Numbered from the stretch's first letter, positions 26,774 to 35,981 are shown. The stretch is 64,000 nucleotides of DNA from Flavobacteriaceae bacterium (GCA_002746415.1 NVXD01000018.1:1-64000), one strand, 5' to 3'. The notes: generated by a model not told the origin, from the letters alone. Numbers and translations: made by a program.

Positions 26774-27468
26774 AGAAAGTTCTTGAATACATAATTCAAT
26801 TTAGAAACCCCCATTTTCATTTTGATGCGGCACTTAACAATACTGCCTTGTATCAATTTGCATGGATCCAGTTTTGGAGTATGGTTAGGGGTATGCGTGT
26901 ATTACTGCAATTAAAAAAACCCAAAGGAGCCATTTTTGGAAGGGGAGTTAAATTCTTCAATATGCCAAAAATTCATTTTGGGAAGTTTTTAAAACTAGAG
27001 AGCCATGTATATATAAGTGCGTTGGGAAAAGAAGGGGTTTTTTTAGGGAACAATGTTAGTATAGGGGCATTTAGCAGAGTAATAGTCTCTACTTCCCTTA
27101 ACAATTTAGGGACGTATATTAAGCTTGGAAACAATGTTGGTATTGGTGAATTTGCCTATTTAGGTGGTGGTGGTGGTCTGGAAATAGGAAACGATTGTAT
27201 CGTGGGCCAATATTTAAGCTGTCACCCGGAAAATCATGACCACCAAAACCTTGATATGCCCATGAGACTTCAAGGGGTGGATAGAAAAGGTATAAAAATA
27301 GGTGCCGATTGTTGGATAGGTAGTAAGGTAACCGTCTTAGATGGCGTTGAAATTGGTTCTGGGAGCATTATTGCTGCAGGTGCCGTGGTCAACAAATCTT
27401 TTCCTCCAAATAGTATCATAGGAGGGGTACCTGCTAAACTTTTAAAAATAAGACATGGAAATCAATAA
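26770..27468 (+). CDS. Hexapeptide-repeat acyltransferase (LbH family)
   Basis: 232 residues. From about residue 60 the sequence follows the left-handed beta-helix hexapeptide pattern, with the conserved catalytic-region histidines in SCHPENHDHQN and the typical end IGSKVTVLDGVEIGSGSIIAAGAVV. Members acetylate sugars using acetyl-CoA, so it probably decorates the polysaccharide. It overlaps the gene before by 4 bp and the gene after by 14 bp. Confidence 0.87.
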   Translation: MKKVLEYIIQFRNPHFHFDAALNNTALYQFAWIQFWSMVRGMRVLLQLKKPKGAIFGRGVKFFNMPKIHFGKFLKLESHVYISALGKEGVFLGNNVSIGAFSRVIVSTSLNNLGTYIKLGNNVGIGEFAYLGGGGGLEIGNDCIVGQYLSCHPENHDHQNLDMPMRLQGVDRKGIKIGADCWIGSKVTVLDGVEIGSGSIIAAGAVVNKSFPPNSIIGGVPAKLLKIRHGNQ

Positions 27469-28687
27469 GACAATACTAGCCACGACCTATGCCGTAAACC
27501 CCTATAAAGGGTCAGAAGATGCCATGGGATGGAATTTCGTATGCCAAATAGCAAGGTTTAATAAGGTTATAGCTATAACCAGAAAGAACAATCAAGTCCA
27601 TATTGAAAGATACATGCATGACAATTTCAAAGAGTACTATAAAAATATTCAATTTCTATATTTTGACCTGCCGCTATGGCAAAGGTTTTGGAAGAGAGGG
27701 AGTAAAGGAGCTATGTTATATTTTTGGTTATGGCAAAGACAAATCATTTCCTTTGTAAGAAAGCAAAATATTCATTTTGATATTGTTCATAATGTAAATT
27801 TTCACAATGATTGGACACCCAGTTATTTATGGAAATTAAAGAAACCCTTTGTGTGGGGGCCAATTGGGCATCATCCACGTATTCCGAGTCAATATTTAAA
27901 GCCTTACAAAATACGTTATTGGATTAAGGATAGGTTGACATGGTTGGTAAAACAACTCTTCTGGAACGCATCAATTTCCTTAAAAAAAACGATAAAAAAG
28001 GCTGATTTCATTTTTTGCATGAACTCTTCTGTGGCTATAGCGTTAAATCTTAATAACAATGAATTGGCTGTTATGCCTTCAGTTGCTTCAGAAGATTTTG
28101 GATGTGATTTTACAAAACAAAAGAAAAAGTTCACAATTATTTCTGCGGGTAGGTTAGTGCCTCTCAAGGGATATGACCTTAGTATCTTGGCATTTGCATC
28201 ATTCTTGAAAGAGCTGCCCATAAATGAAAGAAACAATTGTGAGTTAATTATTATTGGTAAGGGACCAGAATTAAGCTATTACAAAGAATTAAGTGTCATA
28301 AATGGAGTGTCCGAGTTTGTGAAATTTGAAAATTGGATGGAAAGAAAAGATTTAATGCAACTTTTTAAAGAAGCATCTGTTTTTCTTTTTCCCTCTCATG
28401 AGGGTGCTGGTATGGTAGTTTCTGAAGCATTGTCATTTGGTCTGCCTGTTGTATGTCTCGATAATTGTGGACCGGGAGAATTTATAAATGATTCATGTGG
28501 TTTCACCATTCCCATTCAAGAGTATTCAAAAACAGTAAGAGCTCTTGGTGATGCAATTTCTAAAATGTACCAAGACCCTAAATTAAGATTGGAACTTGGC
28601 AAAAATGCAAGGCAGCTATATGAAGAGAAATTTCACTGGAATAGAAGGGGCGAGTTACTAGATGCTGTTTATTCAAACATATTATAG
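27455..28687 (+). CDS. Glycosyltransferase family 4
   Basis: 410 residues with a GT-B architecture. The C-terminal donor-binding half shows ISAGRLVPLKGYDL and FLFPSHEGAGMVVSEALSFGLPVV, with the EX7E-like glutamates. The N-terminus (TTYAVNPYKGSEDAMGWNF) resembles transferases with a G-S-E nucleotide-sugar contact. Start at 27455 lies inside the acyltransferase gene, typical of this operon. Sugar specificity unknown. Confidence 0.85.
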   Translation: MEINKTILATTYAVNPYKGSEDAMGWNFVCQIARFNKVIAITRKNNQVHIERYMHDNFKEYYKNIQFLYFDLPLWQRFWKRGSKGAMLYFWLWQRQIISFVRKQNIHFDIVHNVNFHNDWTPSYLWKLKKPFVWGPIGHHPRIPSQYLKPYKIRYWIKDRLTWLVKQLFWNASISLKKTIKKADFIFCMNSSVAIALNLNNNELAVMPSVASEDFGCDFTKQKKKFTIISAGRLVPLKGYDLSILAFASFLKELPINERNNCELIIIGKGPELSYYKELSVINGVSEFVKFENWMERKDLMQLFKEASVFLFPSHEGAGMVVSEALSFGLPVVCLDNCGPGEFINDSCGFTIPIQEYSKTVRALGDAISKMYQDPKLRLELGKNARQLYEEKFHWNRRGELLDAVYSNIL

Positions 28688-28688
28688 G

Positions 28689-29762
28689 ATGAAAATATAT
28701 GCCTTTCATTTATTAAACGATTATAGCGGTAGCCCAAAGGTGCTGATGCAACTTGTAAAGGGATGGATAAAAAATGATATATCCGTACATCTAGTCACCA
28801 GTTCTGGAAGAAATGGCTTTCTTTCCAATATTCCAGGAACTACGTACCATTATTTCTGGTATAAATGGGCGGCTAATCCAGTGTTAAGGTTGTGTAATCT
28901 AATACTAAGTCAAATACTTTTGTTTTTCACATTGTATAGCAAAGTGACTAAAGAAGATATTATATATGTGAATACAATACTGCCATTTGGAGCTGCTTTT
29001 TTGGGAAAGTTGAAAGGTTGTAAAATAGTGTATCACATACATGAAACTACTGTAAAACCTGCAATATTTAAGAAGTTTGTATTTGGTATAGCCAAATTGA
29101 TGGCGAATGACGTGATTTATGTTTCTAAGTTTCTTTCTAAACAGGAGCACTTCAAGTCCAGCAAAGTACATGTTTTGTATAATGCCATAGAGCAAAAATA
29201 TTTAGAAAAAGCCATAGAAAATAGACGGAAGACAATAACCCCATGTAAAGTATTAATGGTGTGTTCTTTAAAGAAATATAAGGGAGTACAGGAATATCTT
29301 TCTTTGGCGGAAGATAACCCTCAATATCAATTTAGATTAGTACTGAATGCGTCAAAAGAGGATATCGCCGTTTTTTTCACAAATAACAGCCTTTCCTCCA
29401 ATATTAAAATATACGATACACAGTTAGATTTACATCCATTTTACAAATGGGCAGATGTGATCCTAAATCTTTCCAGACCAGATGGCTGGGTTGAAACTTT
29501 TGGGTTAACAATCATAGAAGGAATGGCCTACGGATTACCAGCAATTGTACCTCCAGTGGGCGGTATCACAGAATTAGTTGTTGAAAACAAAAATGGCTTT
29601 CTGGTAGATTGTAGGGATAGGGCATTGTTGAATAAAAAACTAAATCAACTCCTTGAAAATAAAAAAACATACAGCAAAATGACTGCTGTTTCCATAGAAA
29701 AAATTAACGCTTTTAGCGAAGAGCTGTTTGTGCAGAATAGTCTAGCCATTCTAAGTGCCTGA
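28689..29762 (+). CDS. Glycosyltransferase family 4
   Basis: 357 residues from ATG 28689, one base after the preceding stop; the in-frame start at 28662 would add residues coded inside the previous gene. N-terminus MKIYAFHLLNDYSGSPKVL is the usual first strand and glycine loop. The donor half shows VLMVCSLKKYKGVQEYL and ETFGLTIIEGMAYGLPAIVPP. Last gene of the second operon; promoter module 5 follows. Confidence 0.84.
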   Translation: MKIYAFHLLNDYSGSPKVLMQLVKGWIKNDISVHLVTSSGRNGFLSNIPGTTYHYFWYKWAANPVLRLCNLILSQILLFFTLYSKVTKEDIIYVNTILPFGAAFLGKLKGCKIVYHIHETTVKPAIFKKFVFGIAKLMANDVIYVSKFLSKQEHFKSSKVHVLYNAIEQKYLEKAIENRRKTITPCKVLMVCSLKKYKGVQEYLSLAEDNPQYQFRLVLNASKEDIAVFFTNNSLSSNIKIYDTQLDLHPFYKWADVILNLSRPDGWVETFGLTIIEGMAYGLPAIVPPVGGITELVVENKNGFLVDCRDRALLNKKLNQLLENKKTYSKMTAVSIEKINAFSEELFVQNSLAILSA

Positions 29763-29789
29763 GAGGTGGTTTTAAAAATTGGAATCAAA

Positions 29790-29876
29790 TTCCAAAATAT
29801 GGAAAATTAAAATTTATAGAATCAATTTAATATTCTGATTATCAGCCAATTAAAAACGAGGACTGGTTTTTGGAAT
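29790..29876 (+). promoter_or_regulatory. Sigma-54-like promoter module 5 (before the DUF1972 glycosyltransferase)
   Basis: TTCCA-N5-TGGAA at 29790-29804, the perfect palindrome CTGATTATCAG at 29835-29845, AGGAC-N6-TTGGA at 29859-29874. Spacings of 45 and 70 bp equal module 4. A further TTGGAA just upstream makes TTGGAAT-CAA-ATTCCAA (29779-29795). The -12 element overlaps a TTG that could be read as an earlier start of the gene, which argues for the ATG at 29900. Confidence 0.62.
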
Positions 29877-29899
29877 TGAATAAACATAAAACAAGTATT

Positions 29900-31120
29900 A
29901 TGGGTGCAAAGAAAAAAATTGCTGTGATAGGCACTGTCGGACTTCCCGCCAAATACGGAGGATTTGAAACTTTAGCAGCGCATTTGGTGAAGAACTTAGA
30001 CCGTAAATATAAGATTACGGTGTACTGTTCAGGAAAAAAATATAAAAAAATAAATAACCAGAGACAGACATATTATCGATTTGCTCGATTAAAATATTTA
30101 CCATTTAAAGCCAATGGCATTCAAAGCATTATTTATGATACATTATCCATCATCCATGCACTGTTCTATGCCGATGTATTATTGGTTTTAGGAGTAGCGG
30201 GTGCCTGGATTCTGCCATTTGTCAAAACGTTTACCAATAAGAAAATCATTATTTCTATTGATGGAATTGAGTGGAAGCGTGATAAATGGAACTTTTTTGC
30301 CAAATGCTACTTGTTTTGGGCGGAAAACCTAGCGGTAAAATATTCACATATTGATATTTCAGATAATGAATCCATTCAAGATTATACGGCAATTCGGTAT
30401 GGTAGCCTTAGTAGAATAATTGAATATGGTGCAGACCACACCATGAAAGTTGTGCCAGTATATGAGGACCGACAAGAGTTTCCATTTCTTAATAAACCTT
30501 ATGCATTTAAAGTCTGTAGAATAGAACCTGAAAATAATGTGCATGAAGTATTGAAGGCTTTTTCTCAATTAACAAAATATACTTTGGTTATGGTTGGTAA
30601 TTGGGAGAACAGTGAATATGGACGAGGTCTAAAACAGCAATACGAAAAGCGCGCAAGCATTATTTTACTAGATCCCATATACGAACAAAGTAGATTGGAT
30701 TTACTTCGCAGTAATGCCCTTGTTTATATTCATGGGCACGCAGCAGGGGGGACAAACCCATCATTGGTTGAGGCTATGTATTTGGGCTTACCAGTAATTG
30801 CATATGGGGTTTCCTACAATAGAACCACAACAGAAGACAAGGCCCTATATTTTAAAAATCATAAAGATTTAATAGGATTGATCAAGAACACTACAATTAA
30901 GGAATTGAAAGCACAAGGCAGTATTATGGGAGAGATAGCAAAAAGAAGGTATAATTGGGAATTGGTCAGTGATAAATACAGTCAACTTATTACGGAAGCT
31001 TTAATGGTTAAGGATAAGGTAGCTGTTAAACCTAGACTAGCCCAATTGGGAGTAACCAAGCTTATTGAAATGAATTTGGGACATTTAAAGCATCAACATT
31101 TATTTTTTGAAAAGGAATAA
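29900..31120 (+). CDS. Glycosyltransferase with DUF1972 N-terminal domain (rhamnosyltransferase-like)
   Basis: 406 residues from ATG 29900. The N-terminal half matches the DUF1972 type (KIAVIGTVGLPAKYGGFET), known from rhamnosyl- and related transferases of polysaccharide loci; the C-terminal half is a GT4 domain with GTNPSLVEAMYLGLPVIAY. An in-frame TTG at 29870 gives a longer reading but falls within the -12 promoter element. The initiating transferase gene follows 11 bp downstream. Confidence 0.85.
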   Translation: MGAKKKIAVIGTVGLPAKYGGFETLAAHLVKNLDRKYKITVYCSGKKYKKINNQRQTYYRFARLKYLPFKANGIQSIIYDTLSIIHALFYADVLLVLGVAGAWILPFVKTFTNKKIIISIDGIEWKRDKWNFFAKCYLFWAENLAVKYSHIDISDNESIQDYTAIRYGSLSRIIEYGADHTMKVVPVYEDRQEFPFLNKPYAFKVCRIEPENNVHEVLKAFSQLTKYTLVMVGNWENSEYGRGLKQQYEKRASIILLDPIYEQSRLDLLRSNALVYIHGHAAGGTNPSLVEAMYLGLPVIAYGVSYNRTTTEDKALYFKNHKDLIGLIKNTTIKELKAQGSIMGEIAKRRYNWELVSDKYSQLITEALMVKDKVAVKPRLAQLGVTKLIEMNLGHLKHQHLFFEKE

Positions 31121-31131
31121 ACTTCTAAACT

Positions 31132-32208
31132 ATGGATCAAATAAAGGAATATTTTGTAATACTTGCTTTCTCACTGGTATTGGTATTGATTTTATTACAG
31201 CTATTGAGAAAAGTAGCGATAAAGATTAACCTTGTGGATAAGCCTAATGCAAGAAAAATGCATAAGAAACCTATTCCAATCATTGGGGGAGTGGCCATTG
31301 TCATTGCTGCTGGCTTTGCACTCCTATTGTCTCCAGAGTTTTGGAACAGTATAAATGAATACTATGTGCTGGTTGTTGGTACTATTGTATTGCTGGTTAT
31401 AGGAGCAATTGATGACAAGATGGATGTTAGAGCATCATTAAAACTGATTATTCAAATTGCATTGGCATATTTTATATTCAATTCAGGCGTGCGTATAGAA
31501 TCAATGTATGGTATTTTTGGTATTTATGAATTGCCATATGCCATTCAATATATACTTACATTACTCGTAATAGTAGGGGTTATAAATGCCTTTAACTTAA
31601 TGGATGGAATAGATGGTCTGGCAGCGGGCTTATCAATAATAGGATTTTCTGCTTATACCTATATCGCAATATTAACGGGGGAACTATTTTTAGCGGTTCT
31701 ATTTGTCGCTATCATAGGGGCTATAATTGGCTTTTTAAAATTTAACCTATCTGCAACGCATAAAGTATTTATGGGAGATGCAGGCTCATTGGTTTTGGGT
31801 TATATTCTTGTAGTTTCTGGAATTATGCTGCTGCAATCTGCACAAGGTTCTGCAAATGTTTCATGTGCACTTGGAGTAGTTATTGGAGTATTAGGATTGC
31901 CAGTAGCAGATTCTATAAGGGTATATTATAAAAGAATTAAATCTGGAAACAGTCCATTTAAGGCTGATAAAACACATTTTCATCATTTAATTTTAATGCT
32001 CGGATTTGAACATAAAAGAGCCAGTTTCATTATTACATTTTTTGTGATGTGTGTTATTGCTTTGAGTGCCATATTTGGAACCATGTTCAATGTTACTCTA
32101 GCAATTATTTCCTTTCTAATTTTGTATGTTTCTATATCCAAAGTTTTAGATATAAATAGAAACATAACAATTTGGAGGGAGAAAATCAAAAAACTCGAAG
32201 AAAAATGA
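31132..32208 (+). CDS. WecA/MraY-type undecaprenyl-phosphate sugar-1-phosphate transferase
   Basis: 358 residues with about 10 membrane segments. Family motifs are visible: VDKPNARKMHKKPIP with its Lys/His near residue 45, the acidic pair in GAIDDKMD, NAFNLMDGIDGLAAGL (about 155-170), VFMGDAGSLVLG, and the HHLILMLGF histidine motif. It should start the repeat unit by loading a sugar-1-phosphate onto undecaprenyl phosphate in the inner membrane. It is the last gene of the polysaccharide locus. Confidence 0.88.
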   Translation: MDQIKEYFVILAFSLVLVLILLQLLRKVAIKINLVDKPNARKMHKKPIPIIGGVAIVIAAGFALLLSPEFWNSINEYYVLVVGTIVLLVIGAIDDKMDVRASLKLIIQIALAYFIFNSGVRIESMYGIFGIYELPYAIQYILTLLVIVGVINAFNLMDGIDGLAAGLSIIGFSAYTYIAILTGELFLAVLFVAIIGAIIGFLKFNLSATHKVFMGDAGSLVLGYILVVSGIMLLQSAQGSANVSCALGVVIGVLGLPVADSIRVYYKRIKSGNSPFKADKTHFHHLILMLGFEHKRASFIITFFVMCVIALSAIFGTMFNVTLAIISFLILYVSISKVLDINRNITIWREKIKKLEEK

Positions 32209-32445
32209 AAATCTAGGTAAAATGAAATTTAACCTAAAGATTAATTTTCAATATTTGAGGGAGTTGATCAAAAGGATAAAGGCATACGGCACCATAGTAT
32301 ATTGTTTAACCATACCCAACAGTTACCCAAATAAATCCTGATGCCGTTACTATGCCCTCATCAATAAATAAATTATGAAAAACAAATATTGCACCTCAAA
32401 GAAAGAGAAATTGTTTTGTTAAAGGTGGGTAAAAGTAATAAGTGG

Positions 32446-32892
32446 TCAATTACAATCTCCATTACAATCTTCAGCATTTTCATAATCTTGTTCCGTAAAA
32501 ACAAATGTTTCTTTTACTTTCCGATAAATACAAGTGCTCAATGGATTTCTTTCACTTCCACCGCAACCAATTCTTTTAAATACTTGTTTTTTTAAATTGC
32601 CATAGATAATGATGATTGAATCCCGATTAGGGGAACCTATTTTTCCAAAAAAATCTATATAAGTATACCCACCTGGAGGTACACCACCCAAGTATTCTTT
32701 CTTAATTTTCATTCCTACAGCAAGTTCCGTAAGTATAGGGGTAAGAGCAGGCTCATGAGACGTAAAGCTCTTTACAGTAATTGGTCTACCACTATCATTT
32801 CTTACGGAATATTTGTAAAGTGTTCTTTTACCATTTTCATGACCACAACCGAAAGCTAAAATGGATAGTGATATTATAATTATTTTTATCAT
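32446..32892 (-). CDS. Putative lipoprotein, unknown function
   Basis: 148 residues. Signal peptide with lipobox LAFGC at about 12-16, so probably an outer- or inner-membrane lipoprotein. The mature part is beta-rich (YKYSVRNDSGRPITVKSF, PPGGYTYIDFFG) with several cysteines near the C-terminus (GCGGSE, STCIY, CNGDCN) that could form disulphides. No domain recognised. It convergently faces the polysaccharide locus and lies 40 bp after a frameshifted small gene on the same strand. Confidence 0.65.
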   Translation of the reverse strand: MIKIIIISLSILAFGCGHENGKRTLYKYSVRNDSGRPITVKSFTSHEPALTPILTELAVGMKIKKEYLGGVPPGGYTYIDFFGKIGSPNRDSIIIIYGNLKKQVFKRIGCGGSERNPLSTCIYRKVKETFVFTEQDYENAEDCNGDCN

Positions 32893-32932
32893 GGTGTCAT
32901 TATAAATTTTTAAATTGGAGTGATACTATTAT

Positions 32933-33138
32933 TTAATAACCAGCTATTTTTTTTAACTTCTTATATAGTTTTGGGTTTTGTTTTTTTAAATCTTTTAGTT
33001 GTTTTGCAGTAAATTGTTCTAGTGCAGAGACAAAATATTTTTCCCAATCACCCAACCACCCAATTCTCCATTATTGATTTTTTTAATGGCTGCCTCCAAA
33101 TAGATTTCCCTTCTTGGTTTTTTCCTAAAGATCAACAT
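32933..33138 (-). pseudogene. Frameshifted small gene (about 68 codons if repaired)
   Basis: Reading the minus strand from ATG at 33138 gives MLIFRKKPRREIYLEAAIKK and then NNGELGG before the frame becomes non-coding and stops. From the Gly run onward a neighbouring frame continues with GWLGDWEKYFVSALEQF and a lysine-rich end KLYKKLKKIAGY, stop at 32933-32935. One missing base in a run of G would join both halves into a 68-residue basic protein. Both halves have coding-like composition, so this is probably a decayed small gene, or a sequencing error. No family recognised. This accounts for most of the gap between the two flanking genes. Confidence 0.5.
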
Positions 33139-33293
33139 GCTAGTTTGTTAATTTTCTGAATTACACGAATAAATAAAAGACTTTTTTGAGTATGGGTACT
33201 ATAGTATTTAATAAGTGGTAAACATGTGTGATTTTGACAACAATAAAAGGGAGGGAGGCTAAAGTTCTAGATGTGAATGAATATTGTTTAAAG

Positions 33294-34043
33294 CTACTGA
33301 TTCACAGATGCCTTTTCCTTTTTCTTTTTAGCTTTTTTATACAAGGGAAGGAAATAAGTAAGGGAGTAGTTGTATCCTAAACCAAAATTACTGTTATCAG
33401 TAATCCTATTAAATCCAGGGATCCATAGGTTGGGGAATTTATCGGAAGGTTTATCAGATATTAAATAACCCAAACGCACACTGCCTCCTAAATAAATATT
33501 AGCAAATAGTTCTGCTTTTATCCCAAGAACAAACTCTAACCAACTGGCATTTAATCCGCTAAATTCTTCATTGCTTGTTGCTCCTGTTACAAAATCATCC
33601 GGACTCCAATACCTATTGGTGTCATAAATCTGATAATTGTTCAATGTCTGACTAAAAGAACTTAAGGCATATCGACCCCCAATATAAATGGAATTATTCA
33701 TTCCCAGCCAATTTTCATAAGTGTTGTAATCTACCCCCAATTTTATATAACTTCCAGAGGTGGTAAAATTGTACAGATCTTCTTGTTTTGTTCTTTTTTC
33801 ATTCCCTAATTCTGCTGCCAAATAGAGGTTTTCAGTCAGTCTATAGTCCCCAACCACCTCTAAACCTGTATAATCATCGTTTAGATTGGTGATAAGAAGC
33901 TTGCTTAAATCTATACCAGCTCTAATACCATATTTCTGCTTGTACAATACAGTATCTTTTTGCTGTAAATTTACAGACTTACTTTGAGAATTTCCCAAAC
34001 AGAAACACAGTATAAAAAGAAGGCTAATGGTATATCTTAACAT
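33294..34043 (-). CDS. DUF6048 family protein (outer-membrane-like)
   Basis: 249 residues with a signal peptide (about 1-19, ending GNSQS). The mature part has alternating hydrophobic strands (YGIRAGIDLSKLL, GLEVVGDYRLTENLYLAAEL, YIGGRYALSSF) as in a small outer-membrane beta-barrel. It matches the DUF6048 protein that accompanies DUF6452 and rlmD in flavobacteria. It overlaps the DUF6452 gene by 20 bp, so the pair is translationally coupled. Function not known. Confidence 0.78.
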   Translation of the reverse strand: MLRYTISLLFILCFCLGNSQSKSVNLQQKDTVLYKQKYGIRAGIDLSKLLITNLNDDYTGLEVVGDYRLTENLYLAAELGNEKRTKQEDLYNFTTSGSYIKLGVDYNTYENWLGMNNSIYIGGRYALSSFSQTLNNYQIYDTNRYWSPDDFVTGATSNEEFSGLNASWLEFVLGIKAELFANIYLGGSVRLGYLISDKPSDKFPNLWIPGFNRITDNSNFGLGYNYSLTYFLPLYKKAKKKKEKASVNQ

Positions 34044-34530
34044 GTGTCGCAGCTTGATTTTTAACTAGTGTGTCCGTAATAACAATATCCTGTATCCATT
34101 CATCAGAATCCGATTGAAGCGTAGCCGTTAGCATCCCATAATTGGCAATAAAACCACAAGCTCTAGAATTAAATTCCTCAATGACTTCATAATTAAATGT
34201 AATGACGTCCACATTGCCAATTTCCAAATCTTCATCATTATCTTCAGAATCTTTTATGAAAGCAAAACTGGTGGTGACATCATTTGTTTTAAGGGGTAAT
34301 CCTATAGAATCTAAACTGGTCCTATCTGCAATGGTGTTTACAGTAAATTCATTATCTATGCCGCCTACCCTTAAACTTGGGACAGCCTTTGAAACTTCAG
34401 TATCATTACTATCATAGAAGGTAATAACGAGCAAAGGGGTATTAGCATTCACACAGATGTCATCTTTTTCACAACTACCAATAAAAATGGTGGTTAGGAC
34501 TATAAAAATGGCAAAACTGATTTTCTTCAT
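34024..34530 (-). CDS. DUF6452 family lipoprotein
   Basis: 168 residues, lipobox FIGSC at about 16-20. The mature domain (CVNANTPLLVITFYDSND, KAVPSLRVGG, DRTSLDSIGLPL) has the pattern of DUF6452, a conserved flavobacterial protein of unknown role whose gene sits next to rlmD. Probably a periplasmic lipoprotein working with the DUF6048 barrel encoded downstream. Confidence 0.78.
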   Translation of the reverse strand: MKKISFAIFIVLTTIFIGSCEKDDICVNANTPLLVITFYDSNDTEVSKAVPSLRVGGIDNEFTVNTIADRTSLDSIGLPLKTNDVTTSFAFIKDSEDNDEDLEIGNVDVITFNYEVIEEFNSRACGFIANYGMLTATLQSDSDEWIQDIVITDTLVKNQAATHVKIYH

Positions 34531-34565
34531 AAATAGGTATTCATTTGGAGAATGGCATTCGCAAC

Positions 34566-35981
34566 TTATGATTTCCTTTTTTTCAAAAGTACAACATTTT
34601 CCACGTGATGGGTCTGTGGAAACATATCCACTGGTTGTATTTTTTCTATTGTATAGATTTCCTTCATAAGCGCCAAATCCCTTGCTTGAGTAGCACTATT
34701 GCAACTTACATAAACTATTTTTTCTGGCGCTATATTTAATATTTGATTAACAACATCTTTGTGCATCCCGTCCCTTGGAGGGTCTGTTATCAATACATCT
34801 GGAACACCATTTGCTGCAATAAAATCTTCATTGAAAACTTTCTTCATGTCACCAACAAAGAAAACTACATTATCAATCTTGTTCAAAACTGCATTTGCTT
34901 TGGCATCATCAATGGCCTCTGGAACGGCTTCTATACCGACCACCTTTTTTGCTTTTTTCGCAACAAATTGTGCAATGGTACCTGTACCCGTATATAAGTC
35001 ATAAACCAATTCATTACCAGTAAGCCCAGCAAAATCTCGCGTTATTTTATACAATTCATAAGCTTGATCAGAATTGGTTTGGTAAAAGGATTTGGCATTT
35101 ATTTTAAACCGCAATCCCTCCATTTCCTCAAAAATATGATCTTTACCAGCATAGCAAACTACTTCTTGATCATAAATAGTGTCATTCTGCTTTTGATTGA
35201 TAACATATAACAATGCCGTAATTTCTGGAAAGGTGTTTTGTAAATGTCCTAAAAGGAGGTTTCTTTTTGTTTCATCATTCTCATAAAACTGAATAAGGAC
35301 CATTAGTTCTCCAATAGATGTGGTCCTAATCATCAAGGTTCTTAGCTGCCCTGTATGGTGTCTGGGATTAAAAAAGCTTAACCCGTTTTTTATAGAAAAA
35401 TCTTTCACTTCCAAACGAATTGCATTGGAGGGGTCTTCTTGAAGATGACATTTTTTTAAGTCCAATATTTTGTCCCACATACCTGGAATATGAAACCCCA
35501 GCGCATTCTTTTCTGTAATTTCTTCATTGGATCTTATTTCATCTAAAGTCAACCAACGGCTATCAGAAAAAGAAAATTCCATTTTATTGCGATAGAAATA
35601 CTGATTTTTGGAACCAAGTATCTGCGTTGTTTCAGGAACATCTAAGTGACCTATTCTTACCAGGTTGTTCTCTATTTCTTTTTGTTTGTAAAATAATTGA
35701 TGCTCATAGCCCATATGTTGCCATTTACAACCACCACAGACTCCAAAATGTTCACATACAGGTTCCGTTCTTTTAGGTGATAAAGAATGAAAATGGATGG
35801 CAGTACCTTCAAAATAGGATTTTCTCTTTTTTGTGGTTTGTACATCCACAACATCTCCAGGTACTGTATTGGTCATGAAAATAACCCTACCATCTGGTGC
35901 TTTACCCACGGTTTTTCCTTTTGCCCCGGCATCAATCACTTCAACATTTTCAAAGATTACCCTTGTTTTCTTTTTACGCAT
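34566..35981 (-). CDS. rlmD: 23S rRNA (uracil-1939-C5)-methyltransferase RlmD
   Basis: 471 residues. A TRAM-like domain (about 1-65) is followed by the Fe-S cluster cysteines CEHFGVCGGC (about 76-85). The C-terminal methyltransferase domain shows the SAM site LYTGTGTIAQF, the TDPPRDG motif and the catalytic Cys in YVSCNSATQARDL, then HHVENVVLL at the end. It methylates a uridine in 23S rRNA. The gene upstream runs divergently. Confidence 0.92.
   Translation of the reverse strand: MRKKKTRVIFENVEVIDAGAKGKTVGKAPDGRVIFMTNTVPGDVVDVQTTKKRKSYFEGTAIHFHSLSPKRTEPVCEHFGVCGGCKWQHMGYEHQLFYKQKEIENNLVRIGHLDVPETTQILGSKNQYFYRNKMEFSFSDSRWLTLDEIRSNEEITEKNALGFHIPGMWDKILDLKKCHLQEDPSNAIRLEVKDFSIKNGLSFFNPRHHTGQLRTLMIRTTSIGELMVLIQFYENDETKRNLLLGHLQNTFPEITALLYVINQKQNDTIYDQEVVCYAGKDHIFEEMEGLRFKINAKSFYQTNSDQAYELYKITRDFAGLTGNELVYDLYTGTGTIAQFVAKKAKKVVGIEAVPEAIDDAKANAVLNKIDNVVFFVGDMKKVFNEDFIAANGVPDVLITDPPRDGMHKDVVNQILNIAPEKIVYVSCNSATQARDLALMKEIYTIEKIQPVDMFPQTHHVENVVLLKKRKS

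Noticed and set aside
29870-29899. TTG start of the DUF1972 glycosyltransferase adding ten residues
   Set aside because: It lies in the -12 element of promoter module 5, and the family's normal N-terminus begins at the ATG at 29900.
32209-32445. Possible regulatory RNA between the WecA-like gene and the convergent lipoprotein gene
   Set aside because: Short partial repeats (GGCATACGGCA, GATGCCGTTACTATGCC) exist but do not form a convincing stem or terminator.
32389-32595. Plus-strand ORF after the WecA-like gene
   Set aside because: It is antisense to the lipoprotein gene at 32446-32892, which has a lipobox and better coding character.
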